A DNA stretch of 64,000 nucleotides from Mycobacterium senriense (GCF_019668465.1 NZ_AP024828.1:3596001-3660000); one strand, 5' to 3'. Shown: positions 18,382 to 29,505, counted from the first letter of the stretch. Numbers and translations: made by a program. The notes: generated by a model from the sequence alone, not told the origin.

Positions 18382-19268
18382 CGGTTGCGGCGAAGGTCGG
18401 CGATGTCGGCGGGCCCGACCCGGCAGCATCCGCCGACGATGCGGGCCCCGGCCGCGGTCCACTGGGCCGCCAGGTCCGTGCTGAACCGCGACGGCCCGGT
18501 CCACCTGTGCCGCAACGCGTCCCAGCGTTCGCCGCTGTTCGGGTAGACGATGACCGGCTTCCCGGCCGCCTCGGCGCGCGCGATCGCGGGCAACACGTCG
18601 TCGGGCGCGCAGCAGTTCACCCCGACCGCGACGATCTCGTCAACGCCGGCCGCCACCGCGAACGCGTCGGCCAGCGATTGCCCGGCGCGGGTCCGGTCGC
18701 CCTCGATGGTGTAGCTCAGCCAGGCCGGCTTCCCGACCGAGCGCACCAGCTCGACCAGGGCCTGCGCCTCGTCGACGTCGGGCACGGTTTCGCACGCCAG
18801 CAGGTCCGCGCCGGCGTCGGCCAGGGTCTCCAGCCGTGGTCGATGCCATCGCGCCAGGGCCGCGACCGACAGGCCGTAGCGCCCGCGGTACTCCGATCCG
18901 TCGGCCAGCGCCGCGCCGTACGGTCCGATCGAGGCGGCAACGAGCAGCCCATCGAGGCCGGATTCGTCCCGCGCCGCCTTGGCAAGCTCGACGCTGCGGC
19001 GCAGCAGCCCGGCCGTTTCCCGGCGATCGAACCCGCGGGCGGCGAACCCCTCGAACGAGGCCTGGTAGCTGGCCGTCGTCGCGATGATGGCCCCGGCGTG
19101 GAAGTAGGCGGCGTGCACGGCGGCGATGGCCTGCGGCGCGTCGGCGAGCAGCCTGGCCGACCACAACGGGTCGGACAGGTCATGGCCACGCGCTTCGAGC
19201 TCGGTGGCCAAGCCGCCGTCGAGCAGCACGCATCCGCTGGGCCATGCAAAGCCTGCCGCCGAACCCAC
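18378..19268 (-). CDS. mmuM: Homocysteine S-methyltransferase
   Basis: 296 residues. It would transfer a methyl group from S-methylmethionine or S-adenosylmethionine to homocysteine, forming methionine. The zinc thiolate ligands are visible as [10 protein letters not shown] and VGGCCRVGP near the C-terminus, and [15 protein letters not shown] opens the barrel. The start is GTG 19268, 6 nt downstream of a minus-strand TACAGT, so the transcript is probably leaderless. It lies between clpP2 and clpX on the opposite strand, as Rv2458 does; the adjacent transporter gene of M. tuberculosis is absent. Confidence 0.9.
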   Translation of the reverse strand: MGSAAGFAWPSGCVLLDGGLATELEARGHDLSDPLWSARLLADAPQAIAAVHAAYFHAGAIIATTASYQASFEGFAARGFDRRETAGLLRRSVELAKAARDESGLDGLLVAASIGPYGAALADGSEYRGRYGLSVAALARWHRPRLETLADAGADLLACETVPDVDEAQALVELVRSVGKPAWLSYTIEGDRTRAGQSLADAFAVAAGVDEIVAVGVNCCAPDDVLPAIARAEAAGKPVIVYPNSGERWDALRHRWTGPSRFSTDLAAQWTAAGARIVGGCCRVGPADIADLRRNR

Positions 19269-19598
19269 GTCGCCACTGTAGGGTGAATTCTTGGGGGTCC
19301 GCCCAGGCCTCGCGTGATTGTCGGCGTTGGGTTAGCACCTCCACACCGAAGCAAGGTCGGAGGGCAGTCAGCCTCGGTCGCATCACGACCGCGACACGCC
19401 AAGGACACGCAAAGCGCGCCTTTCGCGAGTGACGGGCTCCGTCTGGCTATATGTTTCATCACATACGGACATGCATGAATACCACCGACGCGATTCGGCC
19501 CTTATGGTCGCGTCGGGCCCGAACAAACGGGTAGCGTCGGTGAATACATGCGGGGACAGGCACGACCAACGGCGAACAGGAAGTAGGCCCTCAGCACC
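19269..19598. other. Divergent mmuM-clpX intergenic region
   Basis: 330 bp without a credible gene. It holds the mmuM leaderless -10 at its left end. For clpX, a TAGCGT hexamer (about 19532) some 60 bp before the ATG and a TATATG-containing segment near 19448 are candidate -10 boxes. No long palindrome was seen. Confidence 0.6.
19275..19280 (-). promoter_or_regulatory. -10 hexamer of a leaderless promoter for mmuM
   Basis: TACAGT on the minus strand ends 6 nt before the GTG start of mmuM, without a Shine-Dalgarno sequence between. Confidence 0.55.
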
Positions 19599-20879
19599 AT
19601 GGCGCGCATCGGAGACGGCGGTGACCTGTTGAAGTGCTCGTTCTGCGGGAAGAGCCAGAAGCAGGTCAAGAAGCTCATTGCTGGCCCCGGTGTGTACATC
19701 TGCGATGAATGCATCGATCTCTGCAACGAGATCATCGAAGAGGAGCTCGCCGACGCCGACGACGTGAAGCTTGACGAACTCCCCAAGCCGATCGAGATCC
19801 GGGAGTTCCTCGAGGGATACGTCATCGGGCAGGACACCGCCAAGCGGACCCTGGCCGTGGCCGTCTACAACCACTACAAGCGGATCCAGGCCGGTGAAAA
19901 GGGCCGGGACTCGCGGCACGAGCCGGTCGAGCTGACCAAGTCCAACATCTTGATGCTCGGACCGACCGGCTGCGGCAAGACCTACCTGGCCCAGACGCTC
20001 GCCAAGATGCTCAACGTCCCGTTCGCCATCGCCGACGCCACCGCCCTGACCGAAGCCGGTTACGTCGGTGAGGACGTCGAGAACATCTTGCTCAAGCTGA
20101 TCCAGGCGGCCGACTACGACGTCAAGCGCGCCGAGACCGGCATCATCTACATCGATGAGGTCGACAAGATCGCCCGTAAGAGCGAGAACCCGTCGATCAC
20201 CCGCGACGTCTCCGGAGAAGGCGTCCAGCAGGCCCTGCTGAAGATCCTGGAAGGCACCCAGGCCTCGGTTCCCCCGCAGGGTGGGCGCAAGCACCCGCAC
20301 CAGGAGTTCATCCAGATCGACACCACCAACGTGCTGTTCATCGTCGCCGGGGCCTTCGCGGGCCTGGAGAAGATCATCTACGAGCGGGTCGGCAAGCGCG
20401 GCCTGGGCTTCGGCGCCGAGGTGCGCTCCAAGGCGGAGATCGACACCACCGACCACTTCTCCGACGTGATGCCCGAAGACCTGATCAAGTTCGGCCTGAT
20501 CCCCGAGTTCATCGGCCGGCTGCCGGTGGTCGCGTCCGTCACCAACCTGGACCGCGAGTCGCTGGTCAAGATCCTGTCCGAGCCGAAGAACGCGCTGGTC
20601 AAGCAGTACACCCGGCTCTTCGAAATGGACAACGTGGAGCTCGAGTTCAGCGACGACGCCCTGGAAGCGATCGCCGACCAGGCGATCCACCGCGGCACCG
20701 GCGCCCGTGGCCTGCGGGCCATCATGGAAGAGGTCCTGCTGCCGGTGATGTATGACATCCCGAGCCGCGACGACGTCGCGAAGGTCGTGGTGACCAAGGA
20801 GACCGTCCAGGACAACGTCTTGCCGACGATCGTGCCGCGCAAGCCTTCCCGTTCCGAGCGCCGGGACAAGAGCGCCTAA
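19599..20879 (+). CDS. clpX: ATP-dependent Clp protease ATP-binding subunit ClpX
   Basis: 426 residues, AAA+ unfoldase feeding ClpP1P2. The N-terminal zinc-binding domain has CSFCGKSQ and CDECIDLC (Cys pairs near residues 13-16 and 35-41). Walker A is GPTGCGKT, Walker [11 protein letters not shown], and the C-terminal sensor-2 region contains [16 protein letters not shown] 19599 is preceded by an AGGAAG Shine-Dalgarno at about 19577. It lies on the same strand as clpP1P2 but is separated by the oppositely oriented mmuM, so it has its own promoter. Confidence 0.97.
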   Translation: MARIGDGGDLLKCSFCGKSQKQVKKLIAGPGVYICDECIDLCNEIIEEELADADDVKLDELPKPIEIREFLEGYVIGQDTAKRTLAVAVYNHYKRIQAGEKGRDSRHEPVELTKSNILMLGPTGCGKTYLAQTLAKMLNVPFAIADATALTEAGYVGEDVENILLKLIQAADYDVKRAETGIIYIDEVDKIARKSENPSITRDVSGEGVQQALLKILEGTQASVPPQGGRKHPHQEFIQIDTTNVLFIVAGAFAGLEKIIYERVGKRGLGFGAEVRSKAEIDTTDHFSDVMPEDLIKFGLIPEFIGRLPVVASVTNLDRESLVKILSEPKNALVKQYTRLFEMDNVELEFSDDALEAIADQAIHRGTGARGLRAIMEEVLLPVMYDIPSRDDVAKVVVTKETVQDNVLPTIVPRKPSRSERRDKSA

Positions 20880-21188
20880 GTCCGTCCAGTATCCCCGCGG
20901 GACCAATTACCGACCGCCTCCTCGCGTGCTTTGCTGCCCGTGCGACGTGCATTGACGTGACCAACGCCACAGTTTGCTGGGCTACTGATCAGTAGCACGT
21001 CGCTGACGTGGTCTTTTGGCAGCCGACGCGGCTGAGATGACGGCTCAGGGACGGCGATGGCGACCGTAAATCAGTGCCATAATTGATACTTCCAGTGACA
21101 TCAAACCGAGACGGCCGGAAAGTCACTTTCACGGGCGTAATCTAGGTTGCGCAGTGTCTGTCCGGTGAGCAAAGTGGAGGGCAAAGAC
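20880..21188. other. clpX-korA intergenic region
   Basis: 309 bp, no gene found. It contains a 16-bp perfect palindrome at 20981-20996, flanked by GACGTG repeats. Near korA there are two candidate -10 hexamers, CATAAT at about 21078-21083 and TAATCT at about 21138-21143. M. tuberculosis carries a transporter gene here that is missing. Confidence 0.6.
20981..20996. promoter_or_regulatory. 16-bp perfect palindrome upstream of korAB
   Basis: GCTACTGATCAGTAGC is perfectly self-complementary and lies about 190 bp before the korA start. It has no loop, which suits a protein-binding site better than a terminator. The regulator is unknown. Confidence 0.45.
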
Positions 21189-23144
21189 GTGGATCCGAAC
21201 GGCAGCGGAGCCGGATCAGACTCACAGAATGGGGCTTCGCCCAACGGATCTGCCCGTCAGCGCCTCGAACAAGTCGTCATTCGCTTCGCCGGGGACTCCG
21301 GCGACGGCATGCAGCTCACCGGTGACCGCTTCACATCCGAGGCAGCGCTTTTCGGCAACGACCTGGCCACCCAGCCCAACTATCCCGCCGAGATCCGCGC
21401 CCCTGCAGGCACGCTGCCCGGCGTCTCGTCCTTCCAGATTCAGATTGCCGACTACGACATCCTGACCGCCGGCGACCGGCCCGACGTCCTCGTCGCGATG
21501 AATCCCGCTGCGCTCAAAGCCAACATCGGTGACCTGCCCCGCGGTGGAATGGTGATCGCGAACTCCGACGAGTTCACCAAGCGCAACCTGACCAAGGTCG
21601 GCTACGTCACCAACCCGCTTGAGACCGATGAGTTGTCGGACTACGTGGTGCATTCCGTCGCGATGACCACGCTGACGCTCGGGGCGGTCGAGACGATCGG
21701 CGCGACGAAGAAGGACGGCCAGCGCGCCAAGAACATGTTCGCGCTGGGCCTGCTGTCGTGGATGTACGGGCGGCCGATCGAAACCAGCGAGAAGTTCATC
21801 CGGGAGAAGTTCGCCCGCAAGCCCGAGGTCGCCGAGACCAACGTGCTGGCGCTGAAGGCGGGCTGGAACTACGGCGAAACGACCGAGGCCTTCGGCACCA
21901 CCTACGAGGTGTCCCGGGCGACCCTGCCGTCGGGCGAATACCGCCAGATCTCGGGCAACACCGCCCTGGCGTACGGCATCGTGGCGGCCGGTCAGCTGGC
22001 GGACATTCCGGTCATGCTCGGCAGCTACCCGATCACGCCGGCCTCCGACATCCTGCACGAGCTGTCCAAGCACAAGAACTTCAACGTCGTGACCTTCCAG
22101 GCCGAGGACGAGATCGGTGGCATCTGCGCCGCCATCGGCGCCTCGTACGGCGGCGTGCTGGGCGTCACCACCACCTCCGGCCCCGGCATCTCGCTCAAGT
22201 CCGAGGCGCTCGGGCTGGCCGTGATGACCGAGCTGCCGCTGCTCGTCGTCGACGTGCAGCGCGGCGGGCCCTCGACCGGGCTGCCCACCAAGACCGAGCA
22301 GGCCGACCTGCTGCAGGCGTTGTTCGGGCGCAACGGCGAGTCACCGGTCGCGGTGCTGGCCCCGCGCTCACCCTCGGATTGCTTCGAGACCGCGCTCGAG
22401 GCGGCCCGCATCGCGGTGTCCTACCACACCCCGGTGATCGTCTTGTCCGACGGCGCGATCGCCAATGGGTCAGAGCCCTGGCGCATTCCGGACGTCAGCA
22501 CGCTGCCGCGCATCACGCACACCTTCGCCAAGCCAGACGAGCCGTTCCAGCCCTACGCGCGTGACCCGGAGACGCTGGCGCGGCAATTCGCCGTGCCCGG
22601 CACCCCGGGGCTCGAGCACCGCATCGGAGGGCTGGAAGCGGCGAACGGCTCCGGCAACATCTCCTACGAGCCGGTCAACCACGACCTGATGGTCCGGTTG
22701 CGCCAGGCCAAGATCGACGGGATCTCGGTACCCGATCTGGAGGTCGACGACCCGACCGGCGACGCCGAACTGCTGCTGATCGGCTGGGGCAGCTCGTACG
22801 GCCCGATCGGTGAGGCCTGCCGGCGCGCGCGGCGCAAGGGCATCAAGGTGGCGCACGCCCACTTGCGCTACCTCAACCCCTTCCCGGCCAATCTGGGCGA
22901 GGTGCTGCGGCGCTACCCGCAGGTAGTGGCGCCGGAAATGAACCTGGGTCAGCTCGCGTTCCTGCTGCGTGGCAAGTACCTGGTGGACGTGCAATCGGTG
23001 AGCAAGGTGCAGGGTGTCGCATTCCTGGCCGACGAGATCGGTCGCGTCATCCGCGCCGCGCTGGGCGGGACGCTGGCCGAAGTGGAGAACGACAAGACGA
23101 TGGTCGCCAAGATGGCGGCAGCAACGGTTGGAGCCGGCGCATGA
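21189..23144 (+). CDS. korA: 2-oxoglutarate:ferredoxin oxidoreductase, alpha (KorA-type) subunit
   Basis: About 651 residues, a fused gamma-alpha subunit. The N-terminal gamma domain has RFAGDSGDGMQLTGDRFTSE, and the alpha domain has GSYPITPASDILHELSKH and TTSGPGISLKSEALGLA. With KorB it oxidises 2-oxoglutarate to succinyl-CoA, passing electrons to ferredoxin, the CoA-dependent alternative to 2-oxoglutarate dehydrogenase in mycobacteria. The start chosen is GTG 21189, because GGAGG lies at 21176-21180; a longer frame begins at 21147. The stop lies in the ATGA that begins a MIRU mini-ORF. Confidence 0.93.
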   Translation: MDPNGSGAGSDSQNGASPNGSARQRLEQVVIRFAGDSGDGMQLTGDRFTSEAALFGNDLATQPNYPAEIRAPAGTLPGVSSFQIQIADYDILTAGDRPDVLVAMNPAALKANIGDLPRGGMVIANSDEFTKRNLTKVGYVTNPLETDELSDYVVHSVAMTTLTLGAVETIGATKKDGQRAKNMFALGLLSWMYGRPIETSEKFIREKFARKPEVAETNVLALKAGWNYGETTEAFGTTYEVSRATLPSGEYRQISGNTALAYGIVAAGQLADIPVMLGSYPITPASDILHELSKHKNFNVVTFQAEDEIGGICAAIGASYGGVLGVTTTSGPGISLKSEALGLAVMTELPLLVVDVQRGGPSTGLPTKTEQADLLQALFGRNGESPVAVLAPRSPSDCFETALEAARIAVSYHTPVIVLSDGAIANGSEPWRIPDVSTLPRITHTFAKPDEPFQPYARDPETLARQFAVPGTPGLEHRIGGLEAANGSGNISYEPVNHDLMVRLRQAKIDGISVPDLEVDDPTGDAELLLIGWGSSYGPIGEACRRARRKGIKVAHAHLRYLNPFPANLGEVLRRYPQVVAPEMNLGQLAFLLRGKYLVDVQSVSKVQGVAFLADEIGRVIRAALGGTLAEVENDKTMVAKMAAATVGAGA

Positions 23145-23206
23145 GCTCAGTGGTTCCGGCCGGCAACAACATAGAGCGAAGCGATGAGGAGGAGCGGCGC
23201 TCGTGA
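23141..23206 (+). repeat. MIRU-like intercistronic repeat with mini-ORF between korA and korB
   Basis: The gap carries the MIRU core GAGCGAAGCGATGAGGAGG followed by AGCGGCGC. It contains a 21-codon frame (M-S-S-V-V-P-A-G ... E-E-E-R-R-S). Its ATG overlaps the korA stop (ATGA) and its own TGA overlaps the korB GTG (GTGA). This is the classic MIRU arrangement, which keeps translation of the flanking genes coupled, and the GGAGG inside serves korB. Confidence 0.85.
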
Positions 23207-24294
23207 CTGACGTGATCGGCAACCTGGCGGGCAAAGACCTCGGTGTGACTGCGAAGTTGACCAAAAACGACGGGGTCCCCACCACGGACCAGCCGCAGAA
23301 GTCCAAGGACTTCACCAGTGACCAAGAGGTCCGTTGGTGCCCGGGCTGCGGCGACTACGTCATCCTCAACACCATCCGCAACTTCCTGCCCGACCTCGGG
23401 CTGCGTCGCGAGAACATCGTGTTCATCAGCGGCATCGGCTGCTCGAGCCGCTTCCCGTACTACCTCGAGACCTACGGCTTTCACTCGATCCACGGCCGCG
23501 CACCGGCCATCGCCACCGGTTTGGCGCTGGCCCGCGAGGACCTCTCGGTCTGGGTGGTCACCGGTGACGGTGACGCGCTGTCGATCGGCGGTAACCATCT
23601 GATCCACGCGCTGCGCCGCAACGTCAACATCACCATCCTGCTGTTCAACAACCGGATCTACGGTCTGACCAAGGGTCAGTACTCGCCGACATCAGAGGTC
23701 GGCAAGGTCACCAAGTCGACCCCGATGGGATCGCTGGACCACCCGTTCAACCCGGTGTCGCTGGCGCTGGGCGCCGAGGCGACCTTCGTCGGCCGCGCGC
23801 TGGACTCCGACCGCAACGGACTGACCGAGGTGCTGCGCGCCGCCGCCGGGCACCGGGGCGCCGCCGTGGTCGAGATCCTGCAGGACTGCCCGATCTTCAA
23901 CGACGGCTCGTTCGACGCGCTGCGCAAGGAAGGCGCCGAGGAGCGGGTCATCAACGTCCGCCACGGCGAGCCAATTGTGTTCGGCGCCAACGGCGAATAC
24001 TGCGTGGTGAGGTCGGGCTTCGGCCTGGAGGTGGCCAAGACGGCCGACGTGTCGGTCGACGAGATCGTGGTGCACGACGCGCACAGCGACAACTCGGCCT
24101 ACGCCTTCGCCCTGTCCCGGTTGTCGGACCAGAACCTGGATCACACCGTGCTGGGCATCTTCCGCAACATCAGCCGGCCCACCTACGACGACGCGGCACG
24201 CGCACAGGTGCAGGCCGCCCAGTCGGCGAAGGCTTTCGACTCCGCCGCGCTGCAATCGCTGCTGCGCGGGCGCGACACCTGGACCGTCGACTGA
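23203..24294 (+). CDS. korB: 2-oxoglutarate:ferredoxin oxidoreductase, beta (KorB-type) subunit
   Basis: 363 residues, the thiamine diphosphate and [4Fe-4S] subunit. Cluster ligands are in [11 protein letters not shown] and [11 protein letters not shown], with a further Cys in [11 protein letters not shown]. The ThDP/Mg motif is [14 protein letters not shown]...[11 protein letters not shown]. It partners KorA. GTG 23203 sits right after the MIRU GAGGAGGAG, and the start is tied to the end of the mini-ORF. The mobA start follows the stop by 1 bp, so korA-korB-mobA form one transcript. Confidence 0.95.
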   Translation: MTDVIGNLAGKDLGVTAKLTKNDGVPTTDQPQKSKDFTSDQEVRWCPGCGDYVILNTIRNFLPDLGLRRENIVFISGIGCSSRFPYYLETYGFHSIHGRAPAIATGLALAREDLSVWVVTGDGDALSIGGNHLIHALRRNVNITILLFNNRIYGLTKGQYSPTSEVGKVTKSTPMGSLDHPFNPVSLALGAEATFVGRALDSDRNGLTEVLRAAAGHRGAAVVEILQDCPIFNDGSFDALRKEGAEERVINVRHGEPIVFGANGEYCVVRSGFGLEVAKTADVSVDEIVVHDAHSDNSAYAFALSRLSDQNLDHTVLGIFRNISRPTYDDAARAQVQAAQSAKAFDSAALQSLLRGRDTWTVD

Positions 24295-24295
24295 C

Positions 24296-24913
24296 GTGGG
24301 CGACCAGATGCCCGACACAGAGAAAAAGGCCGGGTCGCTAGCGGGCATCGTGCTGGCTGGCGGTGAATCGCGGCGCATGGGCCGCGACAAGGCCACCCTG
24401 CCCGGTCCCGGCGGCGCCGCCACGCTCCTCGAATACGTCGCGGGGGTCCTCGCGCAGCGCTGCGAGCCGGTTTTCGTGATGGCCGCGCCGGGCCAACCGT
24501 TGCCCGCGGTGCAGGCGCAGGTCGTCCGCGACGAGGTGCGCGGCCAGGGTCCGCTGCCGGCGACCGGACGCGGACTGCGGGCGGCGGCCGAGGCGGGCGC
24601 CCGGTATGCCTTCGTCTGCGCCGTCGACATGCCGCTGCTGTCGGCGGAATTGATCGATGAGCTGGTGCAACTGGCCACCGAGACCAACGCCGAGATCGTG
24701 TTGCCATGGGACGGCCGCAGCCACTACCTGGCCGCGGTATACCGCACCGATCTGGCCGCGCGGATCGACGGTTTGGTGGCCGCCGGCGCGCGTTCCATGC
24801 GTGCCCTGATCGACGCCTCGGACGCACAGCAGATCGTGCTGCCGGAATCGCGCTTCCTGGCCAACGTCAACACGGAGAGCGACCTGCTCGCTCTGGCGCA
24901 GTTGCGGAGCTGA
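24296..24913 (+). CDS. mobA: Molybdenum cofactor guanylyltransferase
   Basis: 205 residues. It attaches GMP to molybdopterin to form the bis-MGD cofactor. The nucleotidyltransferase signature [20 protein letters not shown] (about residues 18-37) and the metal-binding VDMPLLS are present, as is the late [14 protein letters not shown] substrate segment. Starts at GTG 24296 or ATG 24308 are both possible; the first keeps near-contact with korB. It corresponds to Rv2453c. The gene is intact and ends about 160 bp before the insertion sequence. Confidence 0.9.
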   Translation: MGDQMPDTEKKAGSLAGIVLAGGESRRMGRDKATLPGPGGAATLLEYVAGVLAQRCEPVFVMAAPGQPLPAVQAQVVRDEVRGQGPLPATGRGLRAAAEAGARYAFVCAVDMPLLSAELIDELVQLATETNAEIVLPWDGRSHYLAAVYRTDLAARIDGLVAAGARSMRALIDASDAQQIVLPESRFLANVNTESDLLALAQLRS

Positions 24914-24921
24914 CTCCGGAA

Positions 24922-24942
24922 CGCCGGCCGATCGAGCCGGCG
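24922..24942 (+). terminator. Hairpin after mobA, possible terminator without U-tract
   Basis: A 7-bp stem, CGCCGGC / GCCGGCG, around a 7-nt loop starts 9 nt after the mobA stop. No T-run follows, which is common in mycobacteria but leaves the role uncertain. Confidence 0.35.
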
Positions 24943-25069
24943 GACTCTACATTTCGACAATTCGACGCCACTGACAACGCGCCGTAAACACGGCATTCGT
25001 TATTTGGGTATCTGGAATTTTGCACCGCACAATTTCGGCATTACGGAGCCACGTCATTCCGAATATTTG

Positions 25070-25091
25070 CTAGCTACTTCGACCTGAAAAA
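25070..25091 (+). repeat. Left terminal inverted repeat of the IS
   Basis: 22 bp, the exact reverse complement of 26638-26659. Confidence 0.92.
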
Positions 25092-25176
25092 GTCGGGGTG
25101 TGGCGGTGGCTGAAGTGGCCGTTGTTTGACGAGATGATGGCCTCGAACCCTTGGGCAAGAAGGGATCGAGGCCATC

Positions 25177-26568
25177 GTGCTGAGAACTTTAAACGACCAG
25201 CCGTCGTTGTGGGACGCGATACTGCCGTCGGAGCTGCTGGTGTTGCCCGACGAATTGGCGCGGGTGGACAGGCTGCTCGACGACCCAGCGTTCTTCGCGC
25301 CTTTCGTGTCGTTTTTCGACGCACGAATGGGGCGTCCGTCGGTACCGATGGAGACCTATCTGCGGATGATGTTCCTGAAGTTCCGTTACGGGCTGGGTTA
25401 TGAGTCGCTGTGTCGTGAGGTGGGTGATTCGATTTCCTGGCAACGGTTTTGCCGAATCCCGTTCGGCACACGGGTCCCGCATCCGACCACGTTGATGAAG
25501 CTGACCCGCCGGTGCGGCGATGCTGCGGTGGCCGGGCTCAACGATGCGCTGTTGGCCAAAGCCACCGAGCGCAAATTGCTGCGAACCGACAAGGTCCGTG
25601 CGGATACCACCGTGGTGCCAGCGGCGGTGGCCTATCCGACCGACTCGGGTTTGTTGGCCAAGGCCGTGGGCAGCATCGCTGGCACGATCACGCGTATTCA
25701 AGCCGCCGGCGGAGCGACGCGCACCCGGGTGCGCGACCGCAGTCGCTCCGCGGGGCAGCGGGCCCGTTCGATCGCGGCCAAGCTGCGTCTGCGCGGTGCA
25801 GCGGCGCGCGAGGAGGGCCAGGCTGCGGTGCTGCGGATTACCGGGGATCTGGCCGGTATCGCCGAATCGACGGTGCGTGATGCCCAGGCGGTGCTGCGCA
25901 ACGCCCGACGGAGTCTGCCCACCGCGACCGGTCGGCGTTGCGGCCAATTGCGCCGAGCGATCAATGACCTCGATACGCTGTTGCAACGCACCGCTCTAGT
26001 GGTGGCTCAGACCCGCAGCCGGCTGGCCGGAGTGATGCCTGATTCAGCGACCCGGATGGTCAGTTTCCATGACGTCGATGCCCGCCCCATCCGCAAGGGT
26101 CGGCTCGGTAAGCCGGTGGAGTTCGGTTACAAAGCCCAGGTCGTAGACAACGCCGACGGGGTCATCCTCGACCACACAGTCGAGACCGGAAACCCTGCTG
26201 ATGCACCGCAATTGGTGCCGGCCATCGCACGCATAACAGAACGCACCGGTGGTGCACCAACAGCGGTGACTGCTGATCGCGGCTATGGATACGCGTCGGT
26301 GGAAACCGAACTGCACGACCTCGGGGTTCGCCGCGTCGCGATCCCGCGTGCCAATAAGCCCAGTGCCACCCGCCGGGAGTTCGAACACCGAAGAGCATTC
26401 CGCACCAAGATCAAATGGCGAACCGGATGTGAAGGCCGGATCAACCACCTCAAACGCAGCTACGGTTGGAACCGCACCGAGTTGACCACCCTGACGGGAG
26501 CTCGAACCTGGTGCGGACACGGAGTCTTCGCCCACAACCTGGTCAAGATCAGCGCCCTGGCCGCATGA
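25177..26568 (+). CDS. DDE transposase (ISNCY/IS1182-like)
   Basis: 463 residues, intact. The N-terminal part RPSVPMETYLRMMFLKFRYGLGYESLCREVGDSISWQRFCRIP is typical of IS5/IS1182-type N-domains. The catalytic acid residues are likely Asp in KVRADTTVVPA, Asp in AVTADRGYGYASVE and Glu in CEGRINHLKRSYGWNR. A long Arg/Ala-rich helical insertion separates the first Asp from the RNase H core. Proteins of this type are often annotated ISNCY in mycobacteria; I am not certain of the family. TTG, GTG or ATG choices near the start shift it by only a few codons. Confidence 0.9.
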   Translation: MLRTLNDQPSLWDAILPSELLVLPDELARVDRLLDDPAFFAPFVSFFDARMGRPSVPMETYLRMMFLKFRYGLGYESLCREVGDSISWQRFCRIPFGTRVPHPTTLMKLTRRCGDAAVAGLNDALLAKATERKLLRTDKVRADTTVVPAAVAYPTDSGLLAKAVGSIAGTITRIQAAGGATRTRVRDRSRSAGQRARSIAAKLRLRGAAAREEGQAAVLRITGDLAGIAESTVRDAQAVLRNARRSLPTATGRRCGQLRRAINDLDTLLQRTALVVAQTRSRLAGVMPDSATRMVSFHDVDARPIRKGRLGKPVEFGYKAQVVDNADGVILDHTVETGNPADAPQLVPAIARITERTGGAPTAVTADRGYGYASVETELHDLGVRRVAIPRANKPSATRREFEHRRAFRTKIKWRTGCEGRINHLKRSYGWNRTELTTLTGARTWCGHGVFAHNLVKISALAA

Positions 26569-26637
26569 ACAGCGCAGACCAGCAGCCCGATCGACCAGCC
26601 TCGGCCGTCAGCTCGAGCGCCCTCAGACCATCAACCG

Positions 26638-26659
26638 TTTTTCAGGTCGAAGTAGCTAG
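26638..26659 (-). repeat. Right terminal inverted repeat of the IS
   Basis: 22 bp, the exact reverse complement of 25070-25091. Confidence 0.92.
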
Positions 26660-28127
<1,468 letters not shown>

Positions 28128-28170
28128 GCCGCAGCCGCAATCGACGGCTTCGCTGTCATAGTCATACATA

Positions 28171-28205
28171 TAAGAAGTGCCGGGCCTCGTGCCCGGCACT
28201 TCTTA
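28171..28205. terminator. Strong hairpin terminator after rpfE
   Basis: A perfect 15-bp stem, TAAGAAGTGCCGGGC / GCCCGGCACTTCTTA, with loop CTCGT. The stem ends CTTCTTA downstream, giving a pyrimidine-rich tail. Confidence 0.85.
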
Positions 28206-28235
28206 GCTCCAGGGGGTGCGAGGCCCGGCGTCGGG

Positions 28236-28241
28236 TAGCGT
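28236..28241 (+). promoter_or_regulatory. -10 hexamer of a leaderless promoter for the enoyl reductase-like gene
   Basis: TAGCGT ends 7 nt before the GTG at 28249. Confidence 0.55.
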
Positions 28242-28248
28242 CGGGCCC

Positions 28249-29505
28249 GTGACCGCAACGCCGCGCGAATTCGACATTGTGCTGTACGGGGCGACCGGTT
28301 TCGTCGGGAAACTCACCGCCGAATACCTGGCCGGCTCGGCACCGGACAGGCGGATCGCGCTGGCCGGCAGATCGGCCGACCGGTTGCGCGCCGTCCGCGA
28401 CACTCTCGGCGACAGCGCGCAGTCGTGGCCCATCCTGAGCGCCGACGCGTCGTCGCCCTCGACGCTCGATGAGATGGCGGCCCGCACCCAGGTCGTCATC
28501 ACCACGGTCGGGCCCTACACCCGCTACGGGTTGCCGCTGGTGGCCGCCTGCGCCGGCGCAGGCACCGACTACGCCGACCTGACCGGCGAAGCGATGTTCG
28601 TCCGCGAAAGCATCGACCTGTACCACAAGCAGGCCGCGGACACCGGGGCCCGCATCGTGCACGCCTGCGGATTCGATTCCGTCCCTTCGGACCTAAGCGT
28701 GTATGCGCTGTACCGGGCGGCGCGGGACGACGGCGCGGGAGAGCTCGGCGACACCGACCTGGTGGTCCGCTCCTTCTCCGGCGGCGTGTCCGGCGGAACC
28801 GTCGCGTCGATGCTGGAGGTGCTCGACACCGCCTCCCGCGATCCCGACGCCCGCCGCCAGCTCGCCGACCCGTACACGCTGACCACCGACCGCGGTGCCG
28901 AACCCGATATCGGCCCCCAGCCCGATCTGCCCTGGCGTCGGGGTCGTCGGATCGCGCCGGAGCTGACCGGATTGTGGACGTCGGGCTTCCTGATGGCTCC
29001 CTACAACACCCGAATTGTGCGGCGCAGCAACGCATTGCTGGACTGGGCCTACGGACGCCAGTTGCGGTACAGCGAAAGCATGAGCCTGGGCTCGTCGCCG
29101 CTGGCTCCGGTGGCATCCGCGGTGGTGGGCGGGGTCGGCGCGGCGACCTTCGGATTGGGCAGCCGGTATTTCCGGCTGCTGCCACGCAAACTGGTGGAGC
29201 GCATCGTGCCCAAACCCGGAACCGGTCCGAGCCAGGCTGCCTGCGAACGCGGCTACTACCGGATCGAGACCTTCACCACCACAACCACCGGTGCCCGTTA
29301 CGTGGCGCGCATGGAACAGCGCGGCGACCCGGGCTATAAGGCGACCTCGGTATTGCTGGGGGAGTGCGGCCTCGCGCTAGCCGTGGATCGCGACAAGCTC
29401 CCGGATCTGCACGGCGTTCTCACCCCCGCGGCCGCGATGGGCGACGCGCTGCTGGACCGGTTCCCCGCCGCGGGCGTGACATTGGAGGTCGAGCGGCTGG
29501 GTTAG
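28249..29505 (+). CDS. Saccharopine dehydrogenase-like / trans-acting enoyl reductase family protein
   Basis: 418 residues. An N-terminal Rossmann motif, FDIVLYGATGFVGKLTAEYLA (residues 8-28), is followed by VITTVGPYTRYGLPLVAAC and CGFDSVPSDL. The latter are hallmarks of the family that includes the trans-acting enoyl reductase Rv2953 of dimycocerosate synthesis and several uncharacterised paralogues (Rv2449c holds this slot). There is a hydrophobic stretch near residues 287-310 (ASAVVGGVGAATFGLGSRYF). GTG 28249 lies 7 nt behind a TAGCGT -10, so the mRNA is probably leaderless. The substrate is unknown. Confidence 0.85.
   Translation: MTATPREFDIVLYGATGFVGKLTAEYLAGSAPDRRIALAGRSADRLRAVRDTLGDSAQSWPILSADASSPSTLDEMAARTQVVITTVGPYTRYGLPLVAACAGAGTDYADLTGEAMFVRESIDLYHKQAADTGARIVHACGFDSVPSDLSVYALYRAARDDGAGELGDTDLVVRSFSGGVSGGTVASMLEVLDTASRDPDARRQLADPYTLTTDRGAEPDIGPQPDLPWRRGRRIAPELTGLWTSGFLMAPYNTRIVRRSNALLDWAYGRQLRYSESMSLGSSPLAPVASAVVGGVGAATFGLGSRYFRLLPRKLVERIVPKPGTGPSQAACERGYYRIETFTTTTTGARYVARMEQRGDPGYKATSVLLGECGLALAVDRDKLPDLHGVLTPAAAMGDALLDRFPAAGVTLEVERLG

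Larger units (their letters stand above)
25070..26659 (+). mobile_element. Complete insertion sequence, about 1.59 kb
   Basis: The element is bounded by perfect 22-bp inverted repeats (25070-25091 and 26638-26659, inner part CTACTTCGACCTGAAAAA). The outermost four bases on both sides are CTAG. They can be read either as the ends of a 22-bp repeat or as a 4-bp CTAG target duplication around 18-bp repeats. One DDE transposase fills the interior with no frameshift. It is inserted in the non-coding DNA after mobA. Intact ends and gene suggest a recent or still active copy. Confidence 0.9.

Noticed and set aside
25189..26535. Minus-strand frames inside the IS as passenger genes
   Set aside because: They are antisense to the transposase and without recognisable domains; the IS carries one gene only.
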